Made by a program: the position numbers and the translations under genes
Source: Doryteuthis pealeii
Lineage: Eukaryota > Mollusca > Cephalopoda > Myopsida > Loliginidae
Direction of reading: 5' to 3'
NCBI GenBank assembly: GCA_023376005.1
Contig: CM042151.1
Span: 73,327,605-73,391,604 of the forward strand
Length of the DNA: 64,000 bases
The notes under the pieces: model-generated
What the model saw: the letters and a program-made list of their open reading frames with translations, nothing else
Told to the model about the DNA's origin: nothing
The model's database searches: none
Shown: positions 20,925 through 30,355 of the stretch, piece after piece
Layout: the number at the start of each line of letters is the position of its first letter
Position numbering within the stretch: position 1 is the stretch's first letter

Positions 20925-21180
20925 TTTTTACTGAATAGTTAAACCCCAAAAGTGCATCTTCAAATAGCCATAATTGATCCATTGGCCATAACTCAACACT
21001 TGCTTAGTGGTTGGGGAAAGGAAGGTGCATCTTTAAATAGCTATAATTCAGTCATAGGCCATGTTTCTTTAGTCCTTTCTTTCCCCAAGCACTAAGCAAT
21101 TGTCTAGAAACATGGCTGATGACTGAATTATAGCTACTTGAACATGCACTTTTGTGATTTAACTGTTCTGTAAAAAAAAA
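20925..21180. mobile_element. Palindromic fold-back element
   Basis: Left arm ACTGAATAGTTAAACCCC, AAAAGTGCATCTTCAAATAG; right arm, inverted, AACAGTTAAATCACAAAAGT, GCATGTTCAAGTAG. A second nested pair (21030-21072 with 21110-21158, around TATAATTCAGTCAT) completes it. Part of the left arm is echoed at 20765-20820. Confidence 0.75.
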
Positions 21181-21354
21181 TGAAACTAATGACTGAAACT
21201 TATTCATATCTGATAAATATAAATATTGTAGTTACATTCAATAAGGTGAATTTTGCAATATAACAATTGATCCCCTGGGGGGGGGGTAATCTTTGCATTA
21301 TTTCTCAATATAATCTCCATTCTTAAAAATACAAACCCTTTATTCAATCCGTGG

Positions 21355-21515
21355 GGTTAGATCTTTCTAATTCCATTAACCATGACTGGGTATAAGTGTT
21401 AAGCTGTGTTAATTATTCTATATTATTATCACCTTTGACCAGGATTGAACCTGCGACCTAAAGATGATTGTCACTTAGAACTGTATTAAATCAACCCTTA
21501 TATCTATTGCGGCAT
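21355..21515 (-). mobile_element. SINE-3 head fragment
   Basis: On the minus strand: TTCTAAGTGACAATCATCTT, then GGTCGCAGGTTCAATCCTGG (B-box-like), then GGTGATAATAATAT. This is the tRNA-like end of SINE-3, also at 29495, 39960-40165 and 56830. Confidence 0.75.
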
Positions 21516-21534
21516 GTTCGTTTAGTTGAACCTT

Positions 21535-21930
21535 AGGCAAACAAGTGGAAATCGGGGGGGGGGGGGCAAACAGGTGGAAATCAGATTGGAGGGCTAAACA
21601 AGTAGAAATCGGAGAGGGGGGGGCAAACAGGTGAAAATTAGTGTGGTGGGGGCAAACAGGTGGAAATCAGATGGGTGGGGGCCAAACAGGTGAAAAACCG
21701 AGTGGGGGTCCCAAACAGGTGCAAATAGAGAGTGTGGGGGGGAAACAGTTGAAAATTGGGGAGGGGGCAAACAGGTGAAAATGAGAGCAGGGGGAGGCGC
21801 AAACAGGGGAAGATCAAAATGGAAGCGCAAACAGGTGAAACCACAGTGGGGTGGGCAAACAAGTTGAAACCAGGGTAGGGGCCAAATAAGTGGAAATCAG
21901 AAGGGAGGGGGCAGCAAGCAAGTGGAAATC
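21535..21930. repeat. G-rich minisatellite, about 30-bp unit
   Basis: About 12 units of the form GGGGGCAAACAGGTGGAAATC with variable G-runs. Long G-runs on one strand could form quadruplexes. The Pro/Phe/Leu-rich minus-strand frames through it are repeat artefacts. Confidence 0.88.
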
Positions 21931-21954
21931 AGAGGGTGATCTAGTCTATAAGGA

Positions 21955-22575
21955 AGATTTGATATGTGTTCCCAACCCTATTGCCCAACCTTTTTTATCA
22001 TATATATATTTACCAACCCCTCCGCACGAGCAGGATGTGACACAAGGTCAATTTCTTAAGCGGAGTTTAACAGGTTTGAATTCAGAGTTTTCCTTCTCCT
22101 AGACTGGTTACCTAGCGATGGTTAAAGAGTCCAGTCTGCCCTGCTATTTACCCATAGCTGGAGGGAGAATTGGATTCATACCTTTCCCAAGGGTATTAGG
22201 GTGAAATTCCAACAGCTTCGTCCAGGAATTGAACTCACGTTTATGAGTCCATTTCCTAACCATTAGACCATGCGCCTCCTTTTTTTATCATATATGAGCT
22301 GGGAATGTGGTGGCTGAGGGGCCTGTTGGCCTGTTAAACTCTATCTGATGGTAAAGTTCCAGAGCTCTAGGGAATGTGGAGTACCCATCCATCACCATTA
22401 CTCTCAGGTCCACTTTGGCCCGGAGTGGTAGTACCTTTTAGGGCCCCATCTATGGATTGAATAGAAAAAATGAGTTTAAAAAAATTGAGTGCCCATCAAG
22501 AATGAATCTATTTCAAAACTTTGTCGGCATTAAATGACCCACAGAGGCTGACAAGCTGTAAAACAAACAAACCAT
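21955..22575 (+). mobile_element. Repeat A copy split by SINE-2
   Basis: Left piece 21955-22005 (GTTCCCAACCCTATTGCCC, TTTTTTATCATATAT) and right piece 22281-22575 (from ATCATATATGAGCTGG to the GACAAGCTGTAAAAC tail) are continuous in intact repeat A copies. The SINE-2 at 22006-22280 separates them. Confidence 0.8.
22006..22280 (-). mobile_element. SINE-2 inserted into repeat A
   Basis: Same body and tRNA-like head as 10879-11171. The repeat A sequence TTTTTTATCATATAT is duplicated on both sides (21991-22005 and 22281-22295), a target-site duplication of about 15 bp. Confidence 0.88.
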
Positions 22576-22752
22576 TACTCCCAGGTCGACTCTGATCCAG
22601 AATGGTAGTACCTGCTAGGGTCCCATTTATGCATTAAATAAAAAAAAAAGAGTTTAAAAAGGGTGTTAAAAAAATGAGTACCAGTCAAGAAAACAAAATG
22701 TCTTCAACATAGAATAACCCAACAAAGGTTGACATGCTGTAAAATCCAACCA
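22571..22752 (+). mobile_element. Repeat A 3' fragment
   Basis: Begins CCATTACTCCCAGGTCGACT and ends TTGACATGCTGTAAAATCC. It directly follows the tail of the preceding copy, giving a head-to-tail pair. Confidence 0.75.
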
Positions 22753-22756
22753 TTTC

Positions 22757-23072
22757 CAGCTACCGCCGGGGGTCCAGTGAGCTTCATCCGCTGGACCTAC
22801 AGAGTAAAATTAACATCGTTGATCCCAAGGGGCCATCCCCCCAGGCAACACCTGCCCCCTTGATTTAAAGGGGCAGGACTGGGTTTATTGCCCGGTACCT
22901 GAGGCGCCCCCCATTGAGGGGGGATGCTGACGGGATCAATGCATTTTTTGCACCCGCCACACCATGAATCTTGGTTTGTGGGTGGTCCCACATTAATAGG
23001 GCCTTGTGCCTGACCTTGTATAAGTGGGGTACAAGGAAAATAACTGCTGTAAAATTCAACCAACCAACCAAC
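22757..23072 (+). mobile_element. Repeat B copy
   Basis: Matches 61425-61731: CTTGATTTAAAGGGGCAG, GGGTTTATTGCCC, CCTGAGGCGC, GACGGGATCAA, CTTGTGGGTGGGCCCACAT-like. It ends with GCTGTAAAATTCAACCAACC, the same type of tail as repeat A, suggesting both families use the same LINE machinery. GC-rich relative to surroundings. Confidence 0.8.
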
Positions 23073-23318
23073 CCTTGATTTGCTGATACTGACAATAAAT
23101 AGGCCACTCACCCCACTTTAAAAATTATTATTCTCTACACATAGCGGACTGCTATACTCATCTTGCTTGCTATACTAATTGATACTAACCCAAACTCTGC
23201 TGGCCTTTTGGTCATACTTGGTATCCTTTGATGAATAATTAGGAAGCGGGGAGCATATCACCCCAAGAATAGAAATGACAAGATTTAAAAACATTGGCTC
23301 ACAATTAAAACAGGTTTA

Positions 23319-23538
23319 CTAGCAAGAATATACGACCTCTGCTGGGCGTAAGTATTTAAGTCTTAATGTAATGAAATATATTAAATTAGAAAGACTAACG
23401 AAATCAAATAAGAACACATATAAAAAGATTACCCATATCTTAATTATAGTTTGGTTACTATATAACATCATTGATATGATTGATTTTAATACATTGAAGA
23501 ATAAAACAATAATATTAGAGATCAATAGCACCAAGTAA
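23319..23538 (-). mobile_element. Helitron-like element, 3' portion
   Basis: Minus-strand 3' end CTTACGCCCAGCAGAGGTC…CTAG, with T next (CTAG at 23319-23322, A at 23318). It matches the family back to CACCAAGTAATT, then stops where the mariner fragment begins. Confidence 0.72.
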
Positions 23539-23785
23539 TTATTCCAGTGACAAGGAAGTGAAATATATAGTGAAGAAGTGGCTCAAAGAACAATCAAGAG
23601 AATTTTACGGGGCAGGAATACAGGCTCTCATTCAAAAGTGGAATATTGCTATTGAGAGAAATGGTGACTATGCGAAGAAGTAGAGATGTGATCCACAGAG
23701 GACCAGCTTCATTTTGATGTATGATACATGTTCCTATGTTGGTAATTATACCTGTCCTAAACAAAATGTCATTACTTTTTGACTC
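23539..23785 (+). pseudogene. Mariner-type transposase C-terminus and 3' end
   Basis: Frame ending at the TAG near 23670 reads VKKWLKEQSREFYGAGI, then LIQKWNIAIERNGDYAKK. The 'WL..Q...FY..GI..L…W..C/AI...GDY' pattern is the end of mariner transposases. 3' UTR of about 110 bp follows, then TTACTTTTTGACTCAC, a decayed mariner terminal repeat. The catalytic DDD domain is absent. Confidence 0.75.
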
Positions 23786-23815
23786 ACACATGCACACGCG
23801 CATATATATATATTG

Positions 23816-24165
23816 GCCCGCTCTGTCGGCTGGGGTTTTAGAATAATCTGGCTGCACCTCTGCAGAGGGGTAGGCCCCCCCCCCATTCGGGCCAAATGTT
23901 GGCCATAGGTGGCAACCCATGATGCCTGAGGATAGGATTGTGGTGGCTGAGTGGTTTGTGTCTCATGTACTAAGCAGTCCCATGACATGCAACCCTCCAC
24001 CTTAGCCCTTACTTGGGCTAGACAGGCAGTCGGAGAAACCCCATCTGATCAATTGGATGGTCATATCAAGCCCTAGCAACTATATGATTGTCCCAACCAT
24101 ATTCTTGAAATTGCTCTTATGGCAAGCATTCACCCCTTTTAATCATATAAATGCTAGAAGGTCAG
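23816..24165 (+). mobile_element. Repeat A, 5' part, interrupted by Helitron
   Basis: Complete head (GCTCTGTCGGCTGGGGTTTT, CTGCACCTCTGCAGAGGGGT) down to ATATAAATGCTAGAAGGT. The family sequence resumes at 24780 (GTCCTGGGCATGATG). Confidence 0.8.
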
Positions 24166-24188
24166 CCATCTGTATTTATTAATACACA

Positions 24189-24638
24189 TCTATTAATAAT
24201 GGAAATTGTCTGTATTTCTGTCTGTAACAAAAACTACGTCATAGCTCTACGTCACAATATTCTTATGCTATATACATCCAAAATTTGAGTAAGCAATTTT
24301 AAAAATTGTTTTTTACTCTCGTCCCTTTTTCTTTCTTTTTTACAGTAACAACAAGTTAACTAAAAAGTTTACAAATAAATAAATACCTACTTTTTTGTGG
24401 AAAATATTCAAAATGATTGTTTGATTATTACATGCACACAACATTTTATTTGAGAGAGACGGGGCTCAGTTTTCATTTCAATTTGTTTTTTTTGTTTTTT
24501 ACTCCTTTGATAAATATGAGGATTTTGCTTACTTATGATACAAACCCTCTGACATTGAATTTTTAACTCCCACCCTCTCAGGCAATGTCTTTCAAAAAAT
24601 AATTTTTACGACGCCCGGAGGGTGTTTTCTGTTGCTAG
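24189..24638 (+). mobile_element. Helitron-like element, 450 bp
   Basis: 5' TCTATTAATAATGGAAATTG after A; 3' ACGCCCGGAGGGTG hairpin, then TTTTCTGTTG and CTAG followed by T. Non-coding. It lies in the gap of the split repeat A copy. Confidence 0.75.
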
Positions 24639-24737
24639 TAAAGTTAATAAAAATTATCTCTACGAATAATATATTGGTAGAGATAATTTTCATTAACTTT
24701 ACTAGCAACAGAAAACACCCTACGGGCGTTGTAAAAA
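24603..24737. repeat. 61-bp palindrome containing two facing Helitron 3' ends
   Basis: Arms 24603-24663 and 24677-24737 with a 13-nt loop. Each arm holds the Helitron terminal hairpin and CTAG plus about 25 bp of adjacent flank (TAAAGTTAATAAAAATTATC). Because flank is included, this is a duplication-inversion around the Helitron terminus, not simply two insertions. Confidence 0.85.
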
Positions 24738-24779
24738 TACATAATACACATGAAATTAATGAAAAATCTAACATAAAAA

Positions 24780-24827
24780 TTTAGTGTCCTGGGCATGATG
24801 AAGTATGATATATAATATATATATAAG

Positions 24828-24858
<31 letters not shown>

Positions 24859-24965
24859 CTAGACTGCGTCTAATGGCGATATTCCAATTCTGGAACTCTG
24901 GGGAGTCTGACCTGGATTGGTAGTACCTGTCACGGTCCTATCTCTGGGTCAAATAAATCTGTTTG
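24780..24965 (+). mobile_element. Repeat A, 3' part, continuation of the split copy
   Basis: GTCCTGGGCATGATG, then a (TA)n expansion at 24805-24855, then GACTGCGTCTAATGGCGATA, AATTCTGGAACTCTGGGGAG and CTATCTCTGGGTCAAATA. Confidence 0.7.
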
Positions 24966-25271
24966 CAAATTAATGTAAATTATTTCTTCTAGTTTACCGA
25001 TACAGATGAAGTTAATGATAAATTTAATTTAAAAATTATTTATAGCAGTCTATGTGTAGAGAATCTATATATTAATACTCGTGTTCCTTAATTGTACAGC
25101 CATTATCATCTTGCAATACCCCCTGGTTAAAAATGAGACCATCCAAATCATTCAAGATGAAATGCAAAGATGTGAATCCTGATTATCTAGTGTTGCTTAT
25201 CCACGAAATTCTTATTTCTTATGAGTGTTGTCACTTCAACTATATCATGGAACATCCCGTTGATATTATAA

Positions 25272-25895
25272 AGAAAGAAAAGGAAGAAAAATTACATGCT
25301 ACATAGAAAAAATATAAGAAAGAGAGTAGGGGAAAGATAGAGAGGGGATGAGCATGCAGAACTGATAATGCTAATCTGTTTCAATCAAATATAATGAAAA
25401 GAAAGAAAAATTACATGCTACATAGAAAAATATAAGAAAGAGAGTAGGGGAAAGATAGAGAGAGGGAATGAGCATGCAGAATTGATAATGCTAATCTGTT
25501 TCAATCAAATATAATGAAAAGAAAGAAAAATTACATGCTACATAGAAAAAATATAAGAAAGAGAGTAGGGGAAAGATAGAGAGAGGGGATGAGCATGCAG
25601 AATTGATAATGCTAATCTGTTTCAATCAAATATAATGAAAAGGAAGAAAAATTACATGCTACATAGAAAAAATATAAGAAGAGAGTAGGGGAAAGATAGA
25701 GAGAGGGGATGAGCATGCAGAATTGATAATGCTAATCTGTTTCAATCAAATATAATGAAAAGAAAGAAAAATTACATGCTACATAGAAAAAATATAAGAA
25801 AGAGAGTAGGGGAAAGATAGAGAGAGGGGATGAGCATGCAGAATTGATAATGCTAATCTGTTTCAATCAAATATAATGAAAAGAAAGAAAAAAAG
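25272..25895. repeat. 120-bp minisatellite, 5 copies
   Basis: Unit starts (ATTACATGCTACATAG) at 25291, 25410, 25530, 25651 and 25771. The unit is purine-rich: GAGAGTAGGGGAAAGATAGA, then GAGCATGCAGAATTGATAAT. Units differ by only a few single-base changes, so amplification is recent. Confidence 0.95.
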
Positions 25896-26126
25896 AAAAA
25901 GAGAGTTAAATCAAGATTATTATGTTTTTTACATATTGAACTATTTATCAATAGCTGTTAAGTAAACACATAAAACATTGTAATAATTAGATTATCATAC
26001 TGTGGTATATCCACAGGTCCTGTTAGTAATAATTACAATGCCTCATCAATATTTAATGTTTTTAAGGCAAAAATAGACTAAAACTTGTGCCATGTGTTTT
26101 CCTAAGTTCCAATTTGTACATTTCCC
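25896..26126. other. Unassigned AT-rich sequence
   Basis: No gene or recognised repeat between the minisatellite and repeat A. Confidence 0.5.
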
Positions 26127-26137
26127 AAATTCCTTTC

Positions 26138-26710
26138 CGCCTTGTCGGCTGGGGCATTAGAATGCACTGACTGCACCTCTGCAGAGGGGTAAGACTCCCC
26201 CAATGGGGCCACCTGTTGGCCGTGGGTGGCGACCCATGATGCTTAAGGATAGAACCCAGGTGGATGAGCAGTTCATGACATGCAATACTCCACTTTGACC
26301 CAACTCGAGCTAGACGGGCGGTTGGAGAGGCCCCCTCCGATCAATCAGCTGGTCACGTCAAGCCCTAGCACCTATAGGATTTTCCCAACCCCATTGCCCT
26401 TATGGCAAGCCCCAACCTCTTTTTATCATATTGGTGCTAGAAGCCGGTGACGTTAAACTCTATCTGATGGTGAGGTTCCAGTTTTTGAGGTTTGGGGAAC
26501 GTGGAGCACCCTTTCATCACCATTGCGCCCTGGTCCACTCTGACCCGGAGTGGTAGTACCTGTTAGGGTCCCATCTATGGGTTAAATAGAAAAACATGAG
26601 TTGATAAACAAAATTGTATTATCTATTAAGAATTGATTTATTTCAAAACTTTATCGGCATTAAATGACCCACTGAGGTTGATATGCCGTAAGGCAAAACC
26701 AAACCAAACC
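26138..26710 (+). mobile_element. Repeat A, full-length reference copy
   Basis: Full family order: head GCCTTGTCGGCTGGGGCATT; CTGCACCTCTGCAGAGGGGT; GGTGGCGACCCATGATGCTT; GCAATACTCCACTTTG; GTCAAGCCCTAGCACCTATA; CCCATTGCCCTTATGGCAAG; TCTGATGGTGAGGTTCCAG; CATCACCATTGCGCCCTGGT; GGAGTGGTAGTACCTGTTAG; GATATGCCGTAAGGC; A/C tail. Imperfect duplication of about 11 bp (AAATTCCTTTC 26127-26137, AAATTTCTTTT 26711-26721). No ORF. It sits about 80 bp upstream of the splice acceptor of zinc-finger gene 2. Confidence 0.88.
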
Positions 26711-26757
26711 AAATTTCTTTTCAAAATATAACAATTATTTTTATTTTTTTCAGCACT

Positions 26758-26790
26758 AAACCCTTTTTTTTTTCTTTTTTATCTCTCCAG
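26758..26790 (+). promoter_or_regulatory. Candidate 3' splice site of zinc-finger gene 2
   Basis: A strong pyrimidine tract ends TTTTATCTCTCCAG at 26790. Another TTTTTTTCAG lies at about 26752. The ATG at 26833 follows 43 bp later. A good match to the metazoan acceptor consensus, so an upstream exon is likely. Confidence 0.55.
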
Positions 26791-26832
26791 GTTGAAGAGT
26801 CCAGCTTGATAGAACTTATTTTTTTCAAAATA

Positions 26833-28296
26833 ATGACTTCATTCTCTGAAGAAAACCGTTCCAACTGTGAGATCAATGACCTATCATGCGCTTCAGACAG
26901 CAACTTGCAGGTGGATATGACTTACACAGAAGAGAAACCATTCTTCTGTGACATCTGCGGCATGAGTTCAGCTGACAAAGATGATTTTGAGAAGCATTTG
27001 AGGATGCACGCAGGCGATAAATTGTATCATTGTGACATGTGCGGAAAGGGATTCACTCGAGCATATCAGGTAAAGATCCATCGAAGATCGCACACGGGTG
27101 AAAAGCCCTACAAATGTGGTGTATGTCAGAAAGCGTTTTCTCGAATCACCATTTTGAAAATGCACATAAGGACCCATACCGGGGAGAAACCGTTCAATTG
27201 TAATCTGTGTGATAAAGCTTTTGCATTTAATAGCTACTTGCAGACGCATATGCGAAGCCATACTGGAGAGAAGCCTTATTCTTGTGATATGTGTGAGAAA
27301 GCCTTTCGTCAAAGCAGTCATTTATTAAGGCATAGAAGAATACATACCAAGGAGAAACCCTACAAATGCGACGTTTGCGAAAGGGCTTTTGCTCAGTACC
27401 ATTACTTGAAGCGGCACACGAGGACACACACAGGTGAGAAACCGTACAGTTGTAGATTATGTGAAAAGGCATATTCTGATTACAGCACACTGCACTCTCA
27501 CATACGAACGCACACAGGAGAGAAGCCATTCAATTGTGATGTATGTGGGAAAGCATTTGCGGAAATCAGTCATGTAAAATCTCACATGAGAACTCACACT
27601 GGAGAAAGACCCTATCATTGTACAATTTGTGGAAAGTCTTATTTCAAGAGCAGCCATCTACGATCGCATATAAAGACACATTCAGGAGAGAAACCATTCC
27701 CGTGCAAAATATGTGGCAAGAATTTCAAACAAAAACATCACCTATACAGCCATTTAAAAATCCATACTGGAGAAAAACCCTTCCACTGTGAAGTATGTGG
27801 AAAAGACTTTGCCAGAAATGGCTCCTTACGCCGACACATCAGGACACACACCGGAGAGAAGCCATATGCTTGTACCGTTTGTGGGCGTGCCTTTTCAGGA
27901 AATAGCCAGTTGCACGCACACATGAGGGGCCACACGGGAGAGACTCCCCACCACTGTAAAGAGTGTGGCAAAGGCTTTGCAGAGAAGAGAGGTCTGCATC
28001 GGCACATGAAGATCCATTCTGAGGAGAAGCTTTTTTCTTGCAGCGAGTGTGGAAAGTCCTTCTCTGCTAATTATGATATGAAGAGGCACATGCGAACACA
28101 CACAGAAGAAAAGCCGTATCCGTGCGAGGTCTGTGAGAAAGCTTTTTTTAGCAACTACCACCTCCAGCGACATATGAGGAGTCACACAGGTGAGAAGCCG
28201 TTTCAGTGTAAATTCTGTGACAAATGCTTTTCCCAAGACAGTACACTTCATTCTCATTTGAGGACTCATTCAAAAAGTAAAGCAGATAAAGTTTAA
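26833..28296 (+). CDS. C2H2 zinc-finger protein, 16 fingers (487 aa)
   Basis: Probable nuclear DNA-binding protein made almost wholly of fingers. Sixteen C-x2-C-x12-H-x3-H units run at exact 28-residue spacing, first Cys at residue 39 and last His at residue 479, followed by an eight-residue basic tail (SKSKADKV). Finger 1 keeps the zinc ligands but lacks the usual core Phe. Fingers 2-16 are canonical, with TGEKPY/F linkers in most gaps and variants TKEKPY, SGEKPF, TGETPH, SEEKLF and TEEKPY. The 38-residue leader is acidic/polar with no KRAB, SCAN or BTB. The frame is open back to 26806, but the first ATG is 26833 (A at -3, good Kozak), 43 bp after a strong splice acceptor. An upstream exon may add residues. 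Helix residues differ between fingers, unlike gene 1, so a long specific site or partial use of fingers is expected. Repeat A lies just upstream and a repeat A fragment 30 bp after the stop. Confidence 0.92.
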   Translation: MTSFSEENRSNCEINDLSCASDSNLQVDMTYTEEKPFFCDICGMSSADKDDFEKHLRMHAGDKLYHCDMCGKGFTRAYQVKIHRRSHTGEKPYKCGVCQKAFSRITILKMHIRTHTGEKPFNCNLCDKAFAFNSYLQTHMRSHTGEKPYSCDMCEKAFRQSSHLLRHRRIHTKEKPYKCDVCERAFAQYHYLKRHTRTHTGEKPYSCRLCEKAYSDYSTLHSHIRTHTGEKPFNCDVCGKAFAEISHVKSHMRTHTGERPYHCTICGKSYFKSSHLRSHIKTHSGEKPFPCKICGKNFKQKHHLYSHLKIHTGEKPFHCEVCGKDFARNGSLRRHIRTHTGEKPYACTVCGRAFSGNSQLHAHMRGHTGETPHHCKECGKGFAEKRGLHRHMKIHSEEKLFSCSECGKSFSANYDMKRHMRTHTEEKPYPCEVCEKAFFSNYHLQRHMRSHTGEKPFQCKFCDKCFSQDSTLHSHLRTHSKSKADKV

Positions 28297-28326
28297 AGTC
28301 AGAAGAGGACGTCATCTTTTTTACTT

Positions 28327-28432
28327 CCTTGGTGTCCTGGGTATGACGTTAAACTGCATCTAATGGTGAAGTTCCAGCTCTGGAACTTTGGGGAGTGTGG
28401 AGTACCCCTTCATCGCCATCCCTCTCCAGGTC
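28327..28432 (+). mobile_element. Repeat A fragment in the 3' UTR region
   Basis: GTCCTGGGTATGACGTTAAA to CCAGGTCCACA, 30 bp after the zinc-finger stop. Likely part of the 3' UTR. Confidence 0.75.
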
Positions 28433-28520
28433 CACAACTGGTTTGAATTCTAAGCTTCTTTTCTCCTAGAGTGTTTGCCATACCACGGTTAAAGAGCCCA
28501 GTCTGCTCTACTTGAATTCA
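28433..28520 (-). mobile_element. SINE-2 body fragment
   Basis: GGTTTGAATTCTAAGCTTC, CTCCTAGAGTG and GTTAAAGAGCCCAGTCTGC match the SINE-2 body at 10940-11010. Confidence 0.6.
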
Positions 28521-28544
28521 GGTGTCACCCTTTTCTATGGCTTA

Positions 28545-28662
28545 TTGTCAAGTCACATTGAAAGCACCGGTTCCCACTAGATCACTGAAGTTAAGCAATG
28601 ATGAGCCTGTTCATTACTTAGATGGGTGACCATTTAAGCAACTGCGGGTACAGTAAGCAACC
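28545..28662 (+). pseudogene. 5S rRNA-derived sequence
   Basis: Resembles nearly a whole 5S rRNA. CACATTGAAAGCACCGGTTC, GATCACTGAAGTTAAGCAA and ACTTAGATGGGTGACCA correspond to the conserved internal control region; the 3' part GCGGGTACAGTAAGC is eroded. Box A, intermediate element and box C are recognisable, but substitutions occur in helices and no T-run terminator follows. Either a dispersed 5S pseudogene or the head of a 5S-derived (SINE3-type) SINE. It lies 250 bp downstream of zinc-finger gene 2. Confidence 0.82.
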
Positions 28663-29084
28663 TGATATCAAAATGACTTGATTTTTAAAAAAAATATCAA
28701 ATTTCATAAAACTTCAAAAGTTGTATATTGGTCTATTACCAATTTTTGAGGAAATAGCATGAAAGATTGTCGACAAAAATCCTTGGTTTTGCAATGGGTG
28801 GGGGCATATTTTTGATTTGAACTTTAGTTATGATTTCATCATTTATTTTCATTTTGATAAAATAAAATGACAACATTCCCTGGTTTAAATACTGAAATTG
28901 TTAGATTTTCTGACGACGATCCTTAAAAATTGGTACAAGTGCAAGATCTAAATTTGGGTATCAGTACTTAATCGGCCAATACACCACTTTTGGTGTTTCA
29001 TGTAATTTGGTATTTTAAAAAGTAAAAAATCGACCTACCCTAATATATACATGGACGTGTGTGTGTGGTATTATAAACATCCTC
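28663..29084. other. Unassigned sequence
   Basis: No gene. If the 5S-like head belongs to a SINE, its body may start here; no second copy is available in this window for comparison. Confidence 0.4.
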
Positions 29085-29160
29085 ATTCAGGATTTGAACT
29101 TAAGTAGCCTAGTCCACTTCCAACACCAATAACCATTACGCAATGAGCGCCTCCTACAAA
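29085..29160 (-). mobile_element. SINE-2 tRNA-like head fragment
   Basis: Minus strand: GGAGGCGCTCATTGCGTAAT then GGTTATTGGTG (A box) and TTAAGTTCAAATCCTGAATG (B box). Confidence 0.65.
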
Positions 29161-29369
29161 AAAAAAAAAAAAGACATACAAACACATTTAAAGTGCAATA
29201 CAACTTTATGATTCACCGATGAATTGTGAAAAATATTTTAAAGAGATTTTTTTTTTTTTTCTTTTCATTAAAATCAAAAAGTAGGAAACAATTTTTTTTT
29301 TTTTCAAGAATCTAAATCTGCAAACCTCTGAATTTTGTTTTAGTTTCAAAATGTATTTTCATGAACATT

Positions 29370-29475
29370 GTTTCCTCATCTTTATTGTTATATACATAAC
29401 GTTTTGGCCAATGTGCCCTCTATCCTTCTTCAGGTGTTTCTTGTTGACATTCGGGAGCCTTCATGTCGTAATCGG
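29370..29475 (-). mobile_element. SINE-3 tail fragment
   Basis: TCCTCATCTTTATTGTTATA, ACGTTTTGGCCAATGTGCCC and CTTCTTCAGGTGTTTCTTGT match the tail at 11420-11596 in the same orientation. Confidence 0.7.
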
Positions 29476-29494
29476 CAACCTTCCAGTTGGACAT

Positions 29495-29800
29495 GTGATG
29501 CAACAGATACAAGAGTTAAGTTAATACAGTTTTAAGTGACAATCATCTCTAGGTTGCAGGTTCAATCCTGGCCAGGGGTGATAATAACATTGTTAACGGA
29601 ATGAGAAAAGTCTACCCTCGTGGATTGAATAAAAAATTCGGTTTGAAGTTAAATGGAGGCTCCCAATTAAAAAATGAGTTCGACAAGGTTCCTAATTTCA
29701 ATAAGAAACATCTGAAGAATTCTGGAGGCCACATTGGCCAAAACGTTTTGTATATAATAATAAAGATGTTGTCAATAGTCCAAATTATACAAATTATCAA
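29495..29800 (+). mobile_element. SINE-3, nearly full copy
   Basis: tRNA-like head with AGTTAATACAGTTTTAAGTG and GGTTGCAGGTTCAATCCTGG. Body GTTAACGGAATGAGAAAAG, CGTGGATTGAATAAA, TTCGGTTTGAAGTT. Tail AAGAAACATCTGAAGAATTC, GGCCACATTGGCCAAAACGT, ATAATAATAAAGATG. This copy links the head and tail fragments found separately elsewhere. Confidence 0.8.
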
Positions 29801-30180
29801 GCCTCATCTCAAAAATTCAGAGAAACTGTTTCCTCATTAACAAAAAGACAATACCTGAGAATAATTCATAGTAAAAACATTTTTTCTTGTTGAACTGAAA
29901 ATAAATAAATTTTCTGTGCAAGAAAAAAAAAACTTCAATTTGTGTAAATTCACTAAGTTAATTGCTTTTCTGCTTTCTGTACATTTGCGTCTTTTACCCC
30001 AAAGTCATTTTAATGCTTCAGTGACTCCTTCATGATTAGTGTTGTTTGATTATTCTCTTGTGTATGAACAGCCACCGCTATTTATATTTATAGTCTATTC
30101 CAAGTAGCAGGAGCTGGATTGACCAATGAAAAAAACAACAAAACATGTATTTAATTGATAAATTGTCCTAAAATGACATG
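29801..30180. other. Unassigned AT-rich sequence
   Basis: No coding or repeat signal recognised. Confidence 0.4.
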
Positions 30181-30189
30181 CCTAATGGA

Positions 30190-30355
30190 TTGCCTCCCAG
30201 AACGATCAACAGACATTGAATAAACTTATACAACAATCTTTCTACTTTGAGGAATACTTCAAGGATCAACAGACAAGGAGTAAACTGATACTACATCTTT
30301 CTACTTCAAGGTACAACAGATCAACAGACAAGGATTAAAACTGAAACTAGAATCA
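30190..30355. repeat. Three diverged copies of about 50-60 bp
   Basis: GATCAACAGACAAGGAGTAA and CATCTTTCTACTTCAAGG-type blocks recur at about 30200, 30265 and 30320. Confidence 0.75.

Noticed and set aside
21594..21862. Pro-rich minus-strand frames
   Set aside because: Artefacts of the G-rich 30-bp minisatellite.
26806..26832. Extension of zinc-finger gene 2 to a TTG at 26806
   Set aside because: TTG is not a likely start in animals; the first ATG is 26833 and has good context. The same applies to TTG 52199 versus ATG 52238.
28545..28662. A functional 5S rRNA gene
   Set aside because: Too many substitutions in helices and the 3' end, and no terminator T-run.
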